A DNA stretch of 64,000 nucleotides from Odontesthes bonariensis (Eukaryota; Chordata; Actinopteri; Atheriniformes; Atherinopsidae). Each line of letters starts with the position of its first letter. The stretch's first letter is position 1. This document shows, piece by piece, positions 13,445 through 24,840 of the stretch. The position numbers were made by a program, and so were the translations under genes. Under the pieces are notes generated by a model. It was not told the DNA's origin, did no database searches, and worked only from the letters and a program-made list of their open reading frames with translations. Location of the stretch: positions 25,830,536 to 25,894,535 of the forward strand of contig NC_134524.1 of the NCBI RefSeq assembly GCF_027942865.1, in the 5' to 3' direction.

Positions 13445-13830
13445 TGAGAAGCAGCCCAATGAAAACTGGGCAGGTTGTTCGGGCAAGCGGCAGCACATCA
13501 GAAACATGGCGCTCTGGCAGAGTCAGACATACCTGCAGAAAGCTACAGGGAGAGAGGGGAATGAACTACAGGAGGCAGACAAACAAAGTTAATAGTATAC
13601 AATTGTGGCATAACTGCATGCTTTGTGAAAGAGGGTAGTGGAGGCTGCAGTAGGAGGCAGGTGCTCAAGGGAGGTCCCCAAACAGCCTGTAGCAGCTTAG
13701 CTAAAGGATGGTTCAGGATCACCAAAGCAAGCGCTAATTATAAGCTTTATCAGAAAAGGAAAGTTTTCAGACTAATCTTTAAAGTAGAGAGAGTGTCTGC
13801 CTCCTGAACCGAAAATGTTGGCTGGAGGTG
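13445..13830 (+). repeat. Rex1/L2-derived 3' region fragment
   Basis: The stretch 13630-13810 (GGAGGCTGCAGTAGGAGGCA, then AGCTTTATCAGAAAAGGAAA and GTGTCTGCCTCCTGAACC) closely follows a widespread teleost LINE-derived repeat known to me from other fish genomes. No intact coding frame remains. The left boundary is uncertain. Confidence 0.55.
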
Positions 13831-15285
13831 CCGGATCGAACATTTTCCTTAGAAACTGTTTGAAGCAATGATGTTTTTTGTGTCATATTTGAACATGGAT
13901 ACTTTTTGACTACTTCAAAGCAAGCGATAAGTTTATGGTGTTTGTTTAGAAAAGGAAGATAATTGACCAGACACCCTTTTTGTTCAGCTTTTACCAAATT
14001 TCCTTTACCCAACTCATTTTAGAATCTGTCCAAATTTGTATCAATCTCTATCAATTTATCAGTTTAAAGCTCCCAAATATCTATAACCTATATATAATAC
14101 GATATATGGTATCAGCTGTCAGCGTGTAGACTGAGCCAGTTGCAAATGATGTGATAATTGTTGCATCAAATAGATGACGATAGTCTTGGAAAAATGATTA
14201 TTTGCACTAGGGCTGTTTAGTCCATATGCTATGGGTATTTTCCAAATGTTAAGGTGTGAGTATTAAAAAAAACATGCAAAAAAGGCCAGTTGAACTCATT
14301 TTGGGCGCTGTTCTATGTCACACACAGTCGCATTGTAAGCTAAGTGAAATGTCTTCAGGCTGAGCCCATGGCAAGAACCCTTCTGTGAGGCTTTCAGGCT
14401 TTTCACAGCAGCTACGAACACTCATGCCTTTTAGATGACATCAGACTTGATATAAAAAGACGCTTTATATAAACGATTTTTGTTTCACCAAACCCACTCC
14501 AGACTTAAGAATTCTTATGGCCCATTGCTTACTTCAGCAAAACAGACATCAACCAAAGTGGTTTTCACAACTTATAGCAACTCGGGATGACAAAGGCACA
14601 TTCAATTCTCCTCTAAATTCTAAAAGATTGAACCCCATTTCGCTGCAGCAGCAGACAACACTGAACCTGTTTTATTCTGTCAGTCCTTAAAGATAATTTT
14701 TGCTTTGGGAATTCTCACCATATATTTTCATTTGTCAGATTTCCCCGGAGAGCCAGGCCACAATTTCTACTGCAACTCCCACTCAATCAAACCCCCCCCC
14801 CCCCCCCCTCTGGTTTTTATTTCCAACACAGCTACACATACGGGCACAGGCGCAAAAGCATCCCCTTCTTCAACCTCACCTCCACGTCCCCCTGGATTTG
14901 AGGTGAGATACTGAAATGTTCACTGCTGTAACAATGCTAACTGTGACAGATCTCAGATCTGTTTACTGCTCAAGCAAAATGTCTTACCTGTTGATAGGAG
15001 AGAGGTGGCAAAGAAGAAAGAGAGAGAGAAGGTGGAAGGGGATTAAGGGAGTGTGTGTATGTGTTGGTGTGGATAGCATGAAGAGGCATGTTTGTCTGCA
15101 GGGGTGAGAGGAAATGATGCACTGATATATCAAGAAATCTAACAGTGGCTTATCACCTGGAGTTACTCCATATTCAAGATCAGCTCAAAGTCTTCTCCTA
15201 AAGTAGAAGACTGGGGCAAGAGTCACAGAGGAGGAACCAATGTGCAGTATGTCTGATTTTAGTTTAATAACAACCACTAAAAGCA
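13831..15285. other. Non-coding stretch with poly-C run
   Basis: No gene recognised. A pure C tract occurs around 14792-14809, and GT-rich and AG-rich low-complexity pieces at 15010-15090. The remainder looks like unique AT-rich intergenic DNA. Confidence 0.4.
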
Positions 15286-16158
15286 TTAAAGGGACAGTTC
15301 GCCTCTTTTGACATATGACATCCCATGTTAGCAATATCATTTATGAACATTGACTTAACCCCTGCTGCAACCTGTGAGCCGAGTTCCAGCTGAGTTTTGG
15401 CGAAGGTTGACGAAGATTGCTAGGGTCCCGAAAATAAAGCGTCTTGCTTCTCAAAACAATATGCATTCAAAAGAGTAATACATTTGCAAAATCGTCCCTC
15501 CAGAAAAAGTCAGACCTCACAATCGCTTGGCGCTATTTTCTCTCTACCTTCGTATCAATGCGTGCAGCCACCTAGCGATAGCCGCGCCTGTTACGGTGTT
15601 TACTGCTCGGAAGCAGGGGACTGCTCAGTCTGCACTTCGGTCTGCACGGTTTACATAGCCCGTGGTACTAAAGGGACATGGAGGGATTTTCTATTTTGCG
15701 AGATCTCGCAAAAAGTATTGCGGGATCTCGCAAGACATCAAATCCGTTCTTGCATGTAGACATCTTTATATGTTAGGCCAATACTAAAATAGAAATCAAT
15801 AAACTTCTCCCAGGGATGATGGGGAGGCTCCTCCATCACTGTGTCTGTTTTACTTCCGGTTCACTGAAAAAAACTTTTGCGAGATCTCGCAAAAAAAAAA
15901 ACCCTCCATGTCCCTTTAGGGGCTCCGTACCGTAGTGATACGAAGGTAGAGAGAAATAGCGCCAAGTGATTGTTAGGTCTGACTTTTTCTTTTTCTTTAT
16001 TTTCGGGACCTTAGCAAACTAGCCGGACTACCTTCGTCAACGCCAAAACGAGGCTGGAACTCGGCTCACAGGACGCAGCGGGGGGTAAGTCAATTTTCAT
16101 GTTGCTTATATGGGATGTCAAACAGCTTTATGTCAAAAGAGGCGAACTATCCCTTTAA
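15286..16158. mobile_element. TTAA-flanked MITE, outer element of a nested pair
   Basis: The left end at 15290 (AGGGACAGTTCGCCTCTTTT) and the right end at 16154 are inverted copies, each bordered by TTAA (15286-15289 and 16155-16158). The inverted arms extend well inward: the words around 15360-15430 recur inverted around 16000-16080, and 15520-15560 recurs inverted around 15935-15975. The arms are split by a second element at 15668-15919. No transposase frame is visible. Confidence 0.85.
15668..15919. mobile_element. Nested MITE with 18-bp terminal repeats and GCGAGATCTCGC palindromes
   Basis: It starts CTAAAGGGACATGGAGGG and ends with the exact inverse, an 18-base perfect terminal repeat. 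Just inside each end lies the palindrome GCGAGATCTCGC flanked by T and A runs. A third, one-base variant follows the left copy (near 15720). The element interrupts the inverted arms of the surrounding TTAA MITE, so it is the younger insertion. It has no open frame. Confidence 0.8.
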
Positions 16159-16180
16159 GATATTGCAACTGTGGAGATAA

Positions 16181-17409
16181 TTAAAGGGGAGTTAATTTAA
16201 TTTTTTTTAAACCTGGACCTTATTTCTGGCATAAAACACGTTCATCCACTCACCGATAACAGTTTGGTGAAAGTCGCCATCCTTCAGACATTATTTAGAT
16301 TTCTCAAGATCCACATATATCCGTATAACGGGAGAGAACAGGGCAGAGACAATACAGCCTCTAAATAAGGCATTATCTCTCTTTATTTCATGTTGTTGTT
16401 ATGGGGGGCTATTGGGGGGCTTATAGGGGGCTTTCGACACACGCGTCTAGTGGGATGACTTCATCAATGCGTGCCGCTGCAGCACTGCTCATTCATTCCA
16501 TCGTACTCAAAAGCCGCTTTCGGACTGTAGGAACCATTGGCAGTTCTAATAACCTTTTAATCCGCGGGGCCGTTTTCTCCCGTGTTTGGACATACAGGAA
16601 CTCGGGGCTTTCTCCCTTAGTTCCTATAACTATTTAGCTCCTTCTCCGAGGTCGGGTCTTTTCATGGTTCTATAGAACGAATCTAACGGAGGTGTGTGGT
16701 GGTTGGTAGCTACGCCCCATGTAATTCTATCACGGCTGAAATGTTTCCTCATATGACACAGACACAACCAGCGGGTGTTTAATAAGTTAACTTACACTGG
16801 TCTCATTTGTCTGCAGCGCTCTGCTCTCCTTTCTTCCTTGAAATAAAAAAGTATCGTCTCCTGACTCTCTCTGTGAGCTTTTCCAGCTTCGATATTAGAC
16901 GCCTGATGTGATTGTCCATGATTAATATCACCATCATGCAGACCATGAACACAGTGGCCTCCCCGCTCTCCAAATAAGCTTCTTGGTGGTGTTTTTTCTA
17001 CTCTCCTTACTTTTACCGTTTTATTTTGTGTTTGAATGTAGCGCTAAACGGCTAACACGTCACTGAAACAGATGGCTGCGCGCGGCGCATCAGTCCCTAT
17101 CAGGTCCCGACTCATGTGCGAATGCAGACTGAAACAGTTCCGCTGGGGAAGGATAGTTATCAGAACGAAATTCGAGGAGGGTAGTTCTGATAACTACTTT
17201 CTTAGAACTGTATGTCCGAAAGCGGCTAATGTCGTGGTCCACATCGTCAAAATCTGATACATATCCTGCTGCACAAAACTAGCAGCAGCAAACTCTGTGT
17301 GAAGTTAGCCGACTGTCACAGAGCACAGAGTGAATAAGCTGTGCTGCAGCGGCGCGCGCCGATGACCAGAGACAAGGTCCAGGTTTAAAAAACCGAACAT
17401 CCCCTTTAA
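16181..17409. mobile_element. TTAA-flanked DNA transposon, second copy, carrying a nested MITE
   Basis: It is bordered by TTAA at 16181-16184 and 17406-17409, with ends AGGGGA and TCCCCT. The left arm (16200-16390) matches the left arm of the element at 8357-9207 with a few percent of differences. The right arm is shortened. Words around 17260-17340 (AGCAGCAAACTC, GTTAGCCGACTGTCACAGAG) are the inverse of interior sequence near 8660-8715 of the other copy. An unrelated MITE sits at 16512-17227. Confidence 0.8.
16512..17227. mobile_element. AGCCGCTTTCGGAC MITE, copy 1
   Basis: Terminal inverted repeats AGCCGCTTTCGGAC at 16512 and its inverse ending at 17227 bound a 716-base element. It is a near match to 40771-41498 along its whole length, including the subterminal word CAGTTCT-AATAAC. 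Target duplications are not clear. The insertion lies inside the TTAA transposon. Confidence 0.8.
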
Positions 17410-17594
17410 CCTGAAGCGCCGCTACAACAGTCTCACAGAAGTTTGAGAAATTGACAAAGAAAAAAAAGCATAATCATTGCATAATAATTCTCTGGTCAGA
17501 GAAATGGATTCTCAATTTTTGGGTTTTTTTGTCCTTGCTAGTGGACATGAAAACAGCAACATTGAGCAGTGCAGTCTCACATCCCATCCAAGTA

Positions 17595-19089
17595 CAGCGT
17601 TGTGTAAAAATCTTGAGCCAGCGCTGATTTCTTTATATTTTCATATTTTGCTTGTATCAGAGGATTGTTTTCTTGTTTGATAAGCCACTTAAGGAATACA
17701 GGAACAAAGACACGTCATTTGTTCCCATTTCTTCAGTTGCATGTATGAAAAATGACAAAGACAACACTGTTTGACAAATGGAATAGTATTTTTGCACAAA
17801 CAAGGTGATTTTCTAAGAGCTATTAGCTGAAAAGTATCTCAGCATGGTGTGCAGCGTGTCTTTAAAGAAAGAAGTGGAGAACAAAAGAAGAAGCGTCAGG
17901 CCTAAAAAACTATCTACAGCAGATTAACAGTATCTGAAAGTGAGGACTTTGAGAATGAGGAAAATATCCAGCAAGGACCTGAGAGATGCATCTGTACCTT
18001 CAGTTGATTCATCTACTGTTCACTGAAGCCTCATCAGAAATGGTTTCCATGGAAGGGTGGCTGTCAGGAAGCCATTCTTAAGGAAGGGAAACAGGGAGAA
18101 AAGGCTGAGCTGTGCCAAAGGACACAAGAAGTGGACTGAAAATCAGTGGCGACAGGTCTGATGGAGGGATGAATCCTCCCCAGAGCCCGGACCTCAACAT
18201 TATTGAAGCAGTGTGGGGTCATCCTGACAGAGAACAGAATCAAAAGGCAGCCGACATCCAAAGAAAGGCTTTGGGATGTCCTTCAAGAAGCCTGGAGAAC
18301 TATTCCTGAAGACTTCTTAAAGAAATCAAATCAAAATCATCAAATCAAATTTATTTGTACAGCACATTTCATGTACAAAACAATTCAAAGTGCTTCACAT
18401 AAAAAAAAAAGCATTGCAGCAGGGAGTGTAAGAAGCATTACAAATACATAAAATAATATAAAGAGAAACAAATAAAATAATTTAAATGAATTTCAAAAAA
18501 AGCAACGGTCCAGATAAGTTAAAAGATAGCGTGCAGATTTCATGCATAGACACATGAGAAAAGAAATGTTTTTAACCTGGATTTAAAAATGTCTACATTT
18601 GGTGAAAGTTTAATCTCCACTGGCAGTTTGTTCTACTTGTTTGCAGCATAACAGCTAAATGCTGCTTCTCCATCTTTAGTCTGGACTCTGGACTGGACCA
18701 GCTGACCTGAGTCCTTGGATCTAAGAGCTCTGCTGGCTTTATATTCTCTGAACATATCACAGATGTATTTTGGGCTTTAACTGTACTGGGATTTGTAAAC
18801 CAACAGCAGGCTTTTAGAATCTATTCTGTGACTGACTGGAAGCCAGTGTAGAGATAAATGACACAAAGCTTGTCTCAGAGGGTTCAGACTTTGTTGGAGA
18901 ATAAAGGTGCTCAGACCAAATATTATCTTTCAAGCTAGTTAGAATTGTAAAAACTCTGTTTCTGTTTTATTTACAGTATTTCTATTATTATTGCACATGA
19001 TGGAAAAAAAAATCCCTGTACTTATTTCCCGTTTTCCTGGTAATATATAAAGAAATAAGGGGGTGGCTCAAGATTTATGCAAAGTACTG
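17595..19089. mobile_element. Tc1-like transposon relic, split by a LINE tail
   Basis: The ends are inverted matches (CAGCGTTGTGTAAAAATC at the left, the inverse of CAGTACTTTGCATAAATC at the right), each bordered by TA, the Tc1/mariner target. Inside, 18170-18320 encodes transposase remnants: the QSPDLN-like core (AQ lost) followed by EAVWGH and WRTIPEDFL on the plus strand, broken by frameshifts. An insertion at about 18324-18855 separates the last part. A second relic of the same family is at 60275-60840. Confidence 0.8.
18324..18855 (-). mobile_element. L2-like LINE 3' segment inserted into the Tc1 relic
   Basis: It begins with tandem TCAAA units and AATTTATTTGTACAGCACAT, the tail of a teleost L2-type LINE read from its 3' end. 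It then runs through sequence matching 39131-39640 of the LINE in the CCDC96 intron. The related Tc1 copy at 60.6 kb reads straight through the insertion point, so the site before insertion is known. Confidence 0.8.
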
Positions 19090-20320
19090 TACATTACCAA
19101 GCTGGAAGTGTTCTAAAGACTTTTTCTTTTCATTGCAATGTATTTTTGCACCTAACAGCCTACACAATAAGACTCCTGTCACTGTACATTATTATGGGTC
19201 GCACCGACAGTGGCGTTTGTCGAATCTATTCTGGCCACGTTTTCTTTGTTAGTGAATGTGGCGCTCAGCAGGACGACATGTGCTGCCGCTGCCTGTCAGA
19301 GCAAGAAAAAAAACTATGAATAGAGTCTTCCTTTGAGATGTGCGCTGCTCTTTGGGTGTCACTGTCACTCCCTCCAGGTTTTGTTGTGCGTTGTGCATCT
19401 TTTCCCTCTGCCAAGCCTCATGTCAGCCAACACACTACCAGGCTATTCATTAAAACCTTGGCCTGAATGCCCCCTGCTGGTGGTCCTCACACTATGCCCC
19501 TCAGAAACTGTGGCAATCGCCCGACTCAAGCGAGCTCCTCTCACCCTTTGTATCTGATCTGTGTAAACAAACATTCCCACGGTAATACTGCGAGAGTCTT
19601 GTTAGTGTTGTTTGAAGGAGATGCAAAAGGGCTTGGAGAAGGCCCCCAAACATGAATTATTAAAAAATCTGTGAATATGTTGTCTTTGAGTTTCGGCGAA
19701 TAAAAGTGAATAAATTGAATTTAAAACTAACTCCTACAATCTATATCCACCCACCCGCTCTTGACCTTTCTTCCATTACAAGGGAGCTTTGTAGCTCTGT
19801 TTATTTTCCTCTGTGCCCTTGTGTGATTGTGCTCTGCCGGCGTCTGAGCCCCTCACTTGTTTGAGACCGACTTACATCAGCCCGCCCCTCCATCCCCTGC
19901 TTTTTTTGTCCTGCTTTTATACCACGTTGCCTTTTAGAGGCAAAGAGCTTCAGAATCTCTGGTAAACAAACAGACAGCTCTATCTGCCACGCCATCCCCA
20001 AGGCTGAAGGCTTACAATGACTATTCATAAGGACTAAATCCTCAACCCAGATAAGCACCCGGCAAACGCTCTCACCGTGTGTCCCCAGGCAAACTCTAGA
20101 AAGGGAAAAACAAGGTGGAAAAGACCTGTCAGTAGTTTACATGTGAAAGGGAGTTTGGTTTTAAAACATAATCCCCCTAAATAGCTTGTTGGAAATTGTC
20201 CAAACAAGCTTAAACACCCTTTGACAACTCAAAAACCTGCAAAGTTGTGCTGTGAAACGACATTTTTGAGTAATTTCCATTTGTTCCTGATGTTGTATAA
20301 CAAAACACTTAAAAAAAAAG
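19090..20320. other. Non-coding stretch
   Basis: No gene recognised. Short open frames at 19333-19655 and 19801-20058 have no familiar motif and are probably chance. Confidence 0.4.
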
Positions 20321-20870
20321 TATTCAAACACCTCTGCATTTTCCTGATTTTGTAGCATTACATCCTAGAATTCAAGTTAATATGTTTCGGTATTTTTTAT
20401 GATTTTTTATCAAGTACAGGAGCGGGTTGTGTAAATAAAAAGCTGTGACGCCACAACCAACTTATTGAGAAAAAGGCATCTCGCAAAAAACTCACAGACT
20501 CAAAGGCAGCTGTGAAGGAGCTGCAGCTCCACAACAGACAGAACCACTAAGAACACTTTAAGCTGAACATTCCCCAAAGCTGGGTTTAATGAGAAAAGGA
20601 AAAAATAAATAAATAAAACGACACAAAAGCAGGTTTGGAGTTTGCCCAGAGGAATCTTGGATGACTTCCCAAACACGTGGAAGAAGATTCAGTAATCGGA
20701 TGAAAAATGCTGCCTCGAGCAAACCCCGTCTATGAAGCACGGTGATGACAGCATCATGCTGTGGCGATGTTTTCCATCAGAGGGGCCTGGTCAGTTGGTC
20801 AGAACTGAAGCAATGATGAATAGTGCTGAACACAGTAGCAGGGACGAAATATGCTGAAATGCCCCGATGG
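20320..20870 (+). mobile_element. Tc1/mariner transposon relic
   Basis: Words at 20740-20800 (GGTGATGACAGCATCATGCT then GTGGCGATGTTTTCCATCAG) correspond to the conserved GSIMLW-CF part of fish Tc1 transposases. The upstream 20500-20600 and 20640-20720 segments fit the same gene with stops and frameshifts. Ends are not defined. Confidence 0.55.
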
Positions 20871-21639
20871 TACTGCTCTCCTCTTTCTCACATGTGCTAG
20901 AGCTGAGCAACAGATAGCATCTGAAGTCCATGGATGGCTGAAGGGGGAAGAGTGAAACCCACCCCTGCTGGTTGGAAGGCGACCACAGCTGGATGATGAG
21001 TAGAATCAAATCCTGTTCATCCTTCACCAAATGTGTTATTTTTCCAATCTGACAAAGTTTTTCCCCAAAGAAGAAATGTGAGTAACTCGTTGAATGCAAA
21101 GAGCGTCACGCAGCGGCATTTCCGATCGATAGTTTGTGAAACAAATTTTTGGGTTATAGCGTTGTAACATAATTAATGAACAGTTTAAGCCGTTTACAGT
21201 TTAATTCCCATCAACTGTCAGGAGTGTGTTACCAGCAGTGAAGTCATTTGGAATTCTGGTATTTTGGTTCAGGAACATCGACTTTTTACAACAACCAGTC
21301 TGCACAGCAAACACACAATTTTCAGAAAATTATTAAAGATCACATACTTTAACGTTTTTCCTTTGCGGGCGTCACCTGCATCATCGAGGCCTCTGAGCTG
21401 ATCAGGATCACCGATGAACGTCAGGGGAAGTTCTCCCTTTAAATATCTCCTCAGATGATGAAGATATGGACATAATTCCTCATGCAAGTTGTAGGCATGG
21501 AGAGGGTGATGATGAGAGTGAGCTGACTGACCTTTAGTCCAGCAATCGTACATTTATTTCAAGCTCAAACCACAGGGGATGCTGTAAATGCTTTAAATAC
21601 ATCCTGCAGGACCAGCTGGACAGAAATTCACCAAATCTG

Positions 21640-22345
21640 GTGGATCTGGTGAACATTAACATGGGGCAATTTTCCTCCGATTGTTCTCATATTGCATCAT
21701 TCTTTTTGCTGATGTTACACTCCATTGTTGGTCTTCCTTTAGGATTTTGGTTTATTTATCATTCTGTCATGCATCATGACTGCTGTTTGTCACTCTATCT
21801 TCTCTCTTCCTTTTTTGATTTTCTTTGTCTAATATTCTTTCACTCTTCTCTTTCATCATTCCATTTGTTTTTATCACTATACTCTCTCTCTCTTCATATT
21901 TTTTTATCTATCACTGTCGTCTGCCTTCCAACATTCTCTTTTTGCTTGTTCGTCACTTTATCATCTCATAATTTGTTAAATCCTCATTTTTGTTGATCCA
22001 GTGTTCGTTGCTCCATCATTTTTTAGCACTAACATTTTCCATCATGTTTTGTTTAATAACTACCATCTGTCTTCCAACATTCTTTTTATTTATCACCCAA
22101 TCATCTCTCCTCCATCATCTCTTTATTTATCACTCTTTCATTTTTTTTCCAATATTTTCCTTTATGTACATCTGTTGTATTTTTTCTTTATTTATCACTC
22201 TATCATCTCTTTTCTATCACTCTTTTTGTTAAATACTACCCTTTGTTTTCCATCATTTTATCACACTATTGTCTGTCTCGATTCATGCTTTTTATTTAGC
22301 GCTCGATCACTTCTATTTCTTCCCTCCATCATCTCCCTTTAGATG
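21640..22345 (+). repeat. Pyrimidine-rich degenerate tandem repeat
   Basis: About 700 bases are almost free of G on the plus strand. Imperfect repeats of TTTATTTATCACT, CATCATCT and TCTTCCAACATTCT recur every 35 to 60 bases. The open frames at 21640-21996 and 21990-22342 are by-products of this composition (Leu, Ser, Phe, His-rich) and not genes. Confidence 0.75.
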
Positions 22346-22879
22346 AGAAACAATGTGAAATGTCAAATTTAGGGGCTGGAAACTAAAAGTAGTTCTCTTT
22401 AAAGACTATTTCTAAAAGAAAAAAATGAAAGAAAATAATATAATAATTCATGTAAGAAATGAATATAAAGAAATGTTATATATATAAATATAATATAATA
22501 AAAAATTATCTATATTTGCTTTTCTACAACCGGCTTTTGTGTTGATGTCAATGAAAACTAGATTTTAAAAAATAAAACACATTTTACAAGTCGATCACAT
22601 GCTTTGCAAAACTTAAGCAACTTCATCTGTTGAATTAATCTGAAATGGATTTAACTTGAACTGGAAATACTCAGGTAATCAAGAATTGTCCCCCCGCCGG
22701 CTGCAGCTGCACCCTCAGTCCACATGGAGGCACAAGCAGAGGGTTTAAAGATGCGGCCTCCACCAGAGGATGTCACTATGTCACCCTACACATATGAAAG
22801 CACCATAAGAATACTCTGTTGATCAGCTGCAGTCTCGCAGCTGTTTGTGTTGGTGCTACCATGCTGTATTTGTGAATGA

Positions 22880-23530
22880 CATCATCAAGAAAACTATGCA
22901 TTTATTGAGCTCATTACATGTGCATATGCTGACCAAAAATGTCTGGGGATGGATGGACATCCTATTGAGTTTTACATATTCTTATGGGATGATCTTTGTC
23001 ACAATAAGAGGAATTAATACATGATAGGAAATTCTTAAAGGAAAACCAGTTTGATCTTTCAGAAAACTGATGGATTAAAGTTCATATTTCAGCATGGCAA
23101 CAGCCTGAAAGATACTACTAAAGCAACACTTGAGTGCTTCTCTGGGAAAAAAGATACAATAGAATCTTGGAATGACCTCGTACACACCAAGACCACAATT
23201 CAATTGAGAATCTGTTTTATGACTTAGGGATTGCTGTCCAGCAGCAGAACCCATCCACCACGAAGGAGCTGAAGCACTTTTGCCTAAAGGAATGGGCAGA
23301 AATCCAAATGGTTAGATGTACAAAAACAAATTGTTTTTAAAAACCAGAGGAGTTCATGGTGGACGCAACGACTACAGGGTGTCCAGGTCGTATGGCTGCA
23401 GAACAAGCTCAAAACATAAGCCCTGCACCACTGTCATTGACATTTGGTGTGAGACGTCTGTACACAATTCAACAAAAACACAAGAAACTTGTGCTAAAGA
23501 AAAAATGGAACAGACACAGTGAATAATTCC
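22880..23530 (+). mobile_element. Probable DNA-transposon relic (Tc1/mariner-type)
   Basis: Bases 23080-23330 resemble a decayed transposase reading frame (for example GTCCAGCAGCAGAACCCATC then ACGAAGGAGCTGAAGCACTT) with several stops. No terminal repeats were identified, so the family is tentative. Confidence 0.35.
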
Positions 23531-23869
23531 CAATAAACCCTATATAGATCAGTGAGCAGCGCTGACCAATATGTCATTGGGGTCATCAGGTGGGAACCCC
23601 CTTTCATCAGTGTTTGGTCTGGTTGGGCCCACAACACCTCCAGGAGGCCAGACAGTCATCACTGGAGTCCCAGAGTCACTCCCCTAAAGCCAGGAGGTAA
23701 AGATAAGAAGGAATGGGATTCAAACCCTGGTTCGGGTAGGGGGTAATGAAAGTATAGAGGATGCCAGAGGTGGAGGCATGACAAGACACACTAGCAGATT
23801 CAGCAGACAAACTCACCTAAACAGTCCACCAATCACTAAAAAAGCCAGCAAAAACAAGGCCATACAGGC

Positions 23870-24235
23870 CAACTTTTCTAAAATGGCCACCTGGTTTCAA
23901 AAGGCTCACATGGGCCACACCCTCCACTTAAATATATCCTGGATTTCTTCCTTGCCTCTTCCAAGAGTCTGTTTTCCCTAAGTGCTCCCCCTGCTGTCCC
24001 CCAGCTAATATTGCTTCTTTTAATCCAATCCACTGACTGGACTTTACTGCCTCATCTGACATTTCCTTCACTATTTTCCTCACACTATGTCAACTTACAC
24101 CCAGCTCCCTCAACAATGAGACAACAGACTTTGCAACAAATCCCCTACATCCTACTTCCACTGGACATATCCTAACTTTCCATCCTCGCTGCTCTGCTTC
24201 TGCCTCCAACTCAAATACAAAGTTTTCCGTATGTG
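23870..24235 (-). pseudogene. LINE reverse-transcriptase C-terminal fragment
   Basis: On the minus strand 24215-24110 reads E-A-E-Q-R-GWKVRICPVEVGCRGFVA-KS then a Leu-rich helix and a stop. This GWKV-PVEVGCRGF signature is one I associate with the C-terminal region of reverse-transcriptase polyproteins in fish LINEs. Downstream minus-strand pieces to about 23870 continue with stops and frameshifts. It is a dead fragment. Confidence 0.55.
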
Positions 24236-24394
24236 ACCATTTCATGTTTTGCTGTGAGCAAAATCAGACATTTGTCCTTTAGCTGAGGATCTTTGCTTTG
24301 TGTTTGCAGTGCACCACCTACAGTCTCAGATAGGCGAAGTCGGATAGCCTATATATTCCACATGAAATAACGGAGGAACAAATTCTGACTGCTT

Positions 24395-24840
24395 GCTGGG
24401 TGAGGCTTTTTGCATGCGATGAGGAACCAGTGAAACAGTAACAGTCGCGGGAAGGTGGGCAGACAGTCAGAAGTTTAGGTAATCTGCAGGAGAAGCTTAG
24501 CTGGAGACGGTTCATACAGAGGAGGCCGGTAAGAAACACTGGAGAATGGGGCGCTTTGTGGCCAACAGGAGAAAACTAGGAAACACAGGAGAAGGAACAC
24601 TGGACAAGAGCAAACATACTTTGGATAAGCCACGGAGCAGCCTGATTACCACACTGAGGTATCAGACAATCTGGCAGAGACTGGGTGCCCATGCTGATGC
24701 TTAATAGGAGCTCTGATAATGAGGCCAATTAGCTGAGGCTCCACCCAGAAGGAAGGATTCCAGACCTGCCCAACCTATCGCACAGCTGAAAGGAAAAAAC
24801 ATCCAGGCACCAACTACCAACTCATAACCATGACACATAT
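24395..24840. repeat. Dispersed retro-repeat fragment
   Basis: The segment shares words such as ACAATCTGGCAGAGACTGG with 41815-41835. The general form (AGGAACACTGGACAAGAG, then GAGGCTCCACCC) is that of a common teleost repeat whose other pieces appear at 40620-42000, 48300-48400 and 60120-60260. Boundaries are not established. Confidence 0.5.

Noticed and set aside
21640-22342. Plus-strand ORFs with Leu/Phe/Ser-rich, membrane-like sequence
   Set aside because: Produced by a pyrimidine-rich tandem repeat; no Met-supported or family-like sequence.
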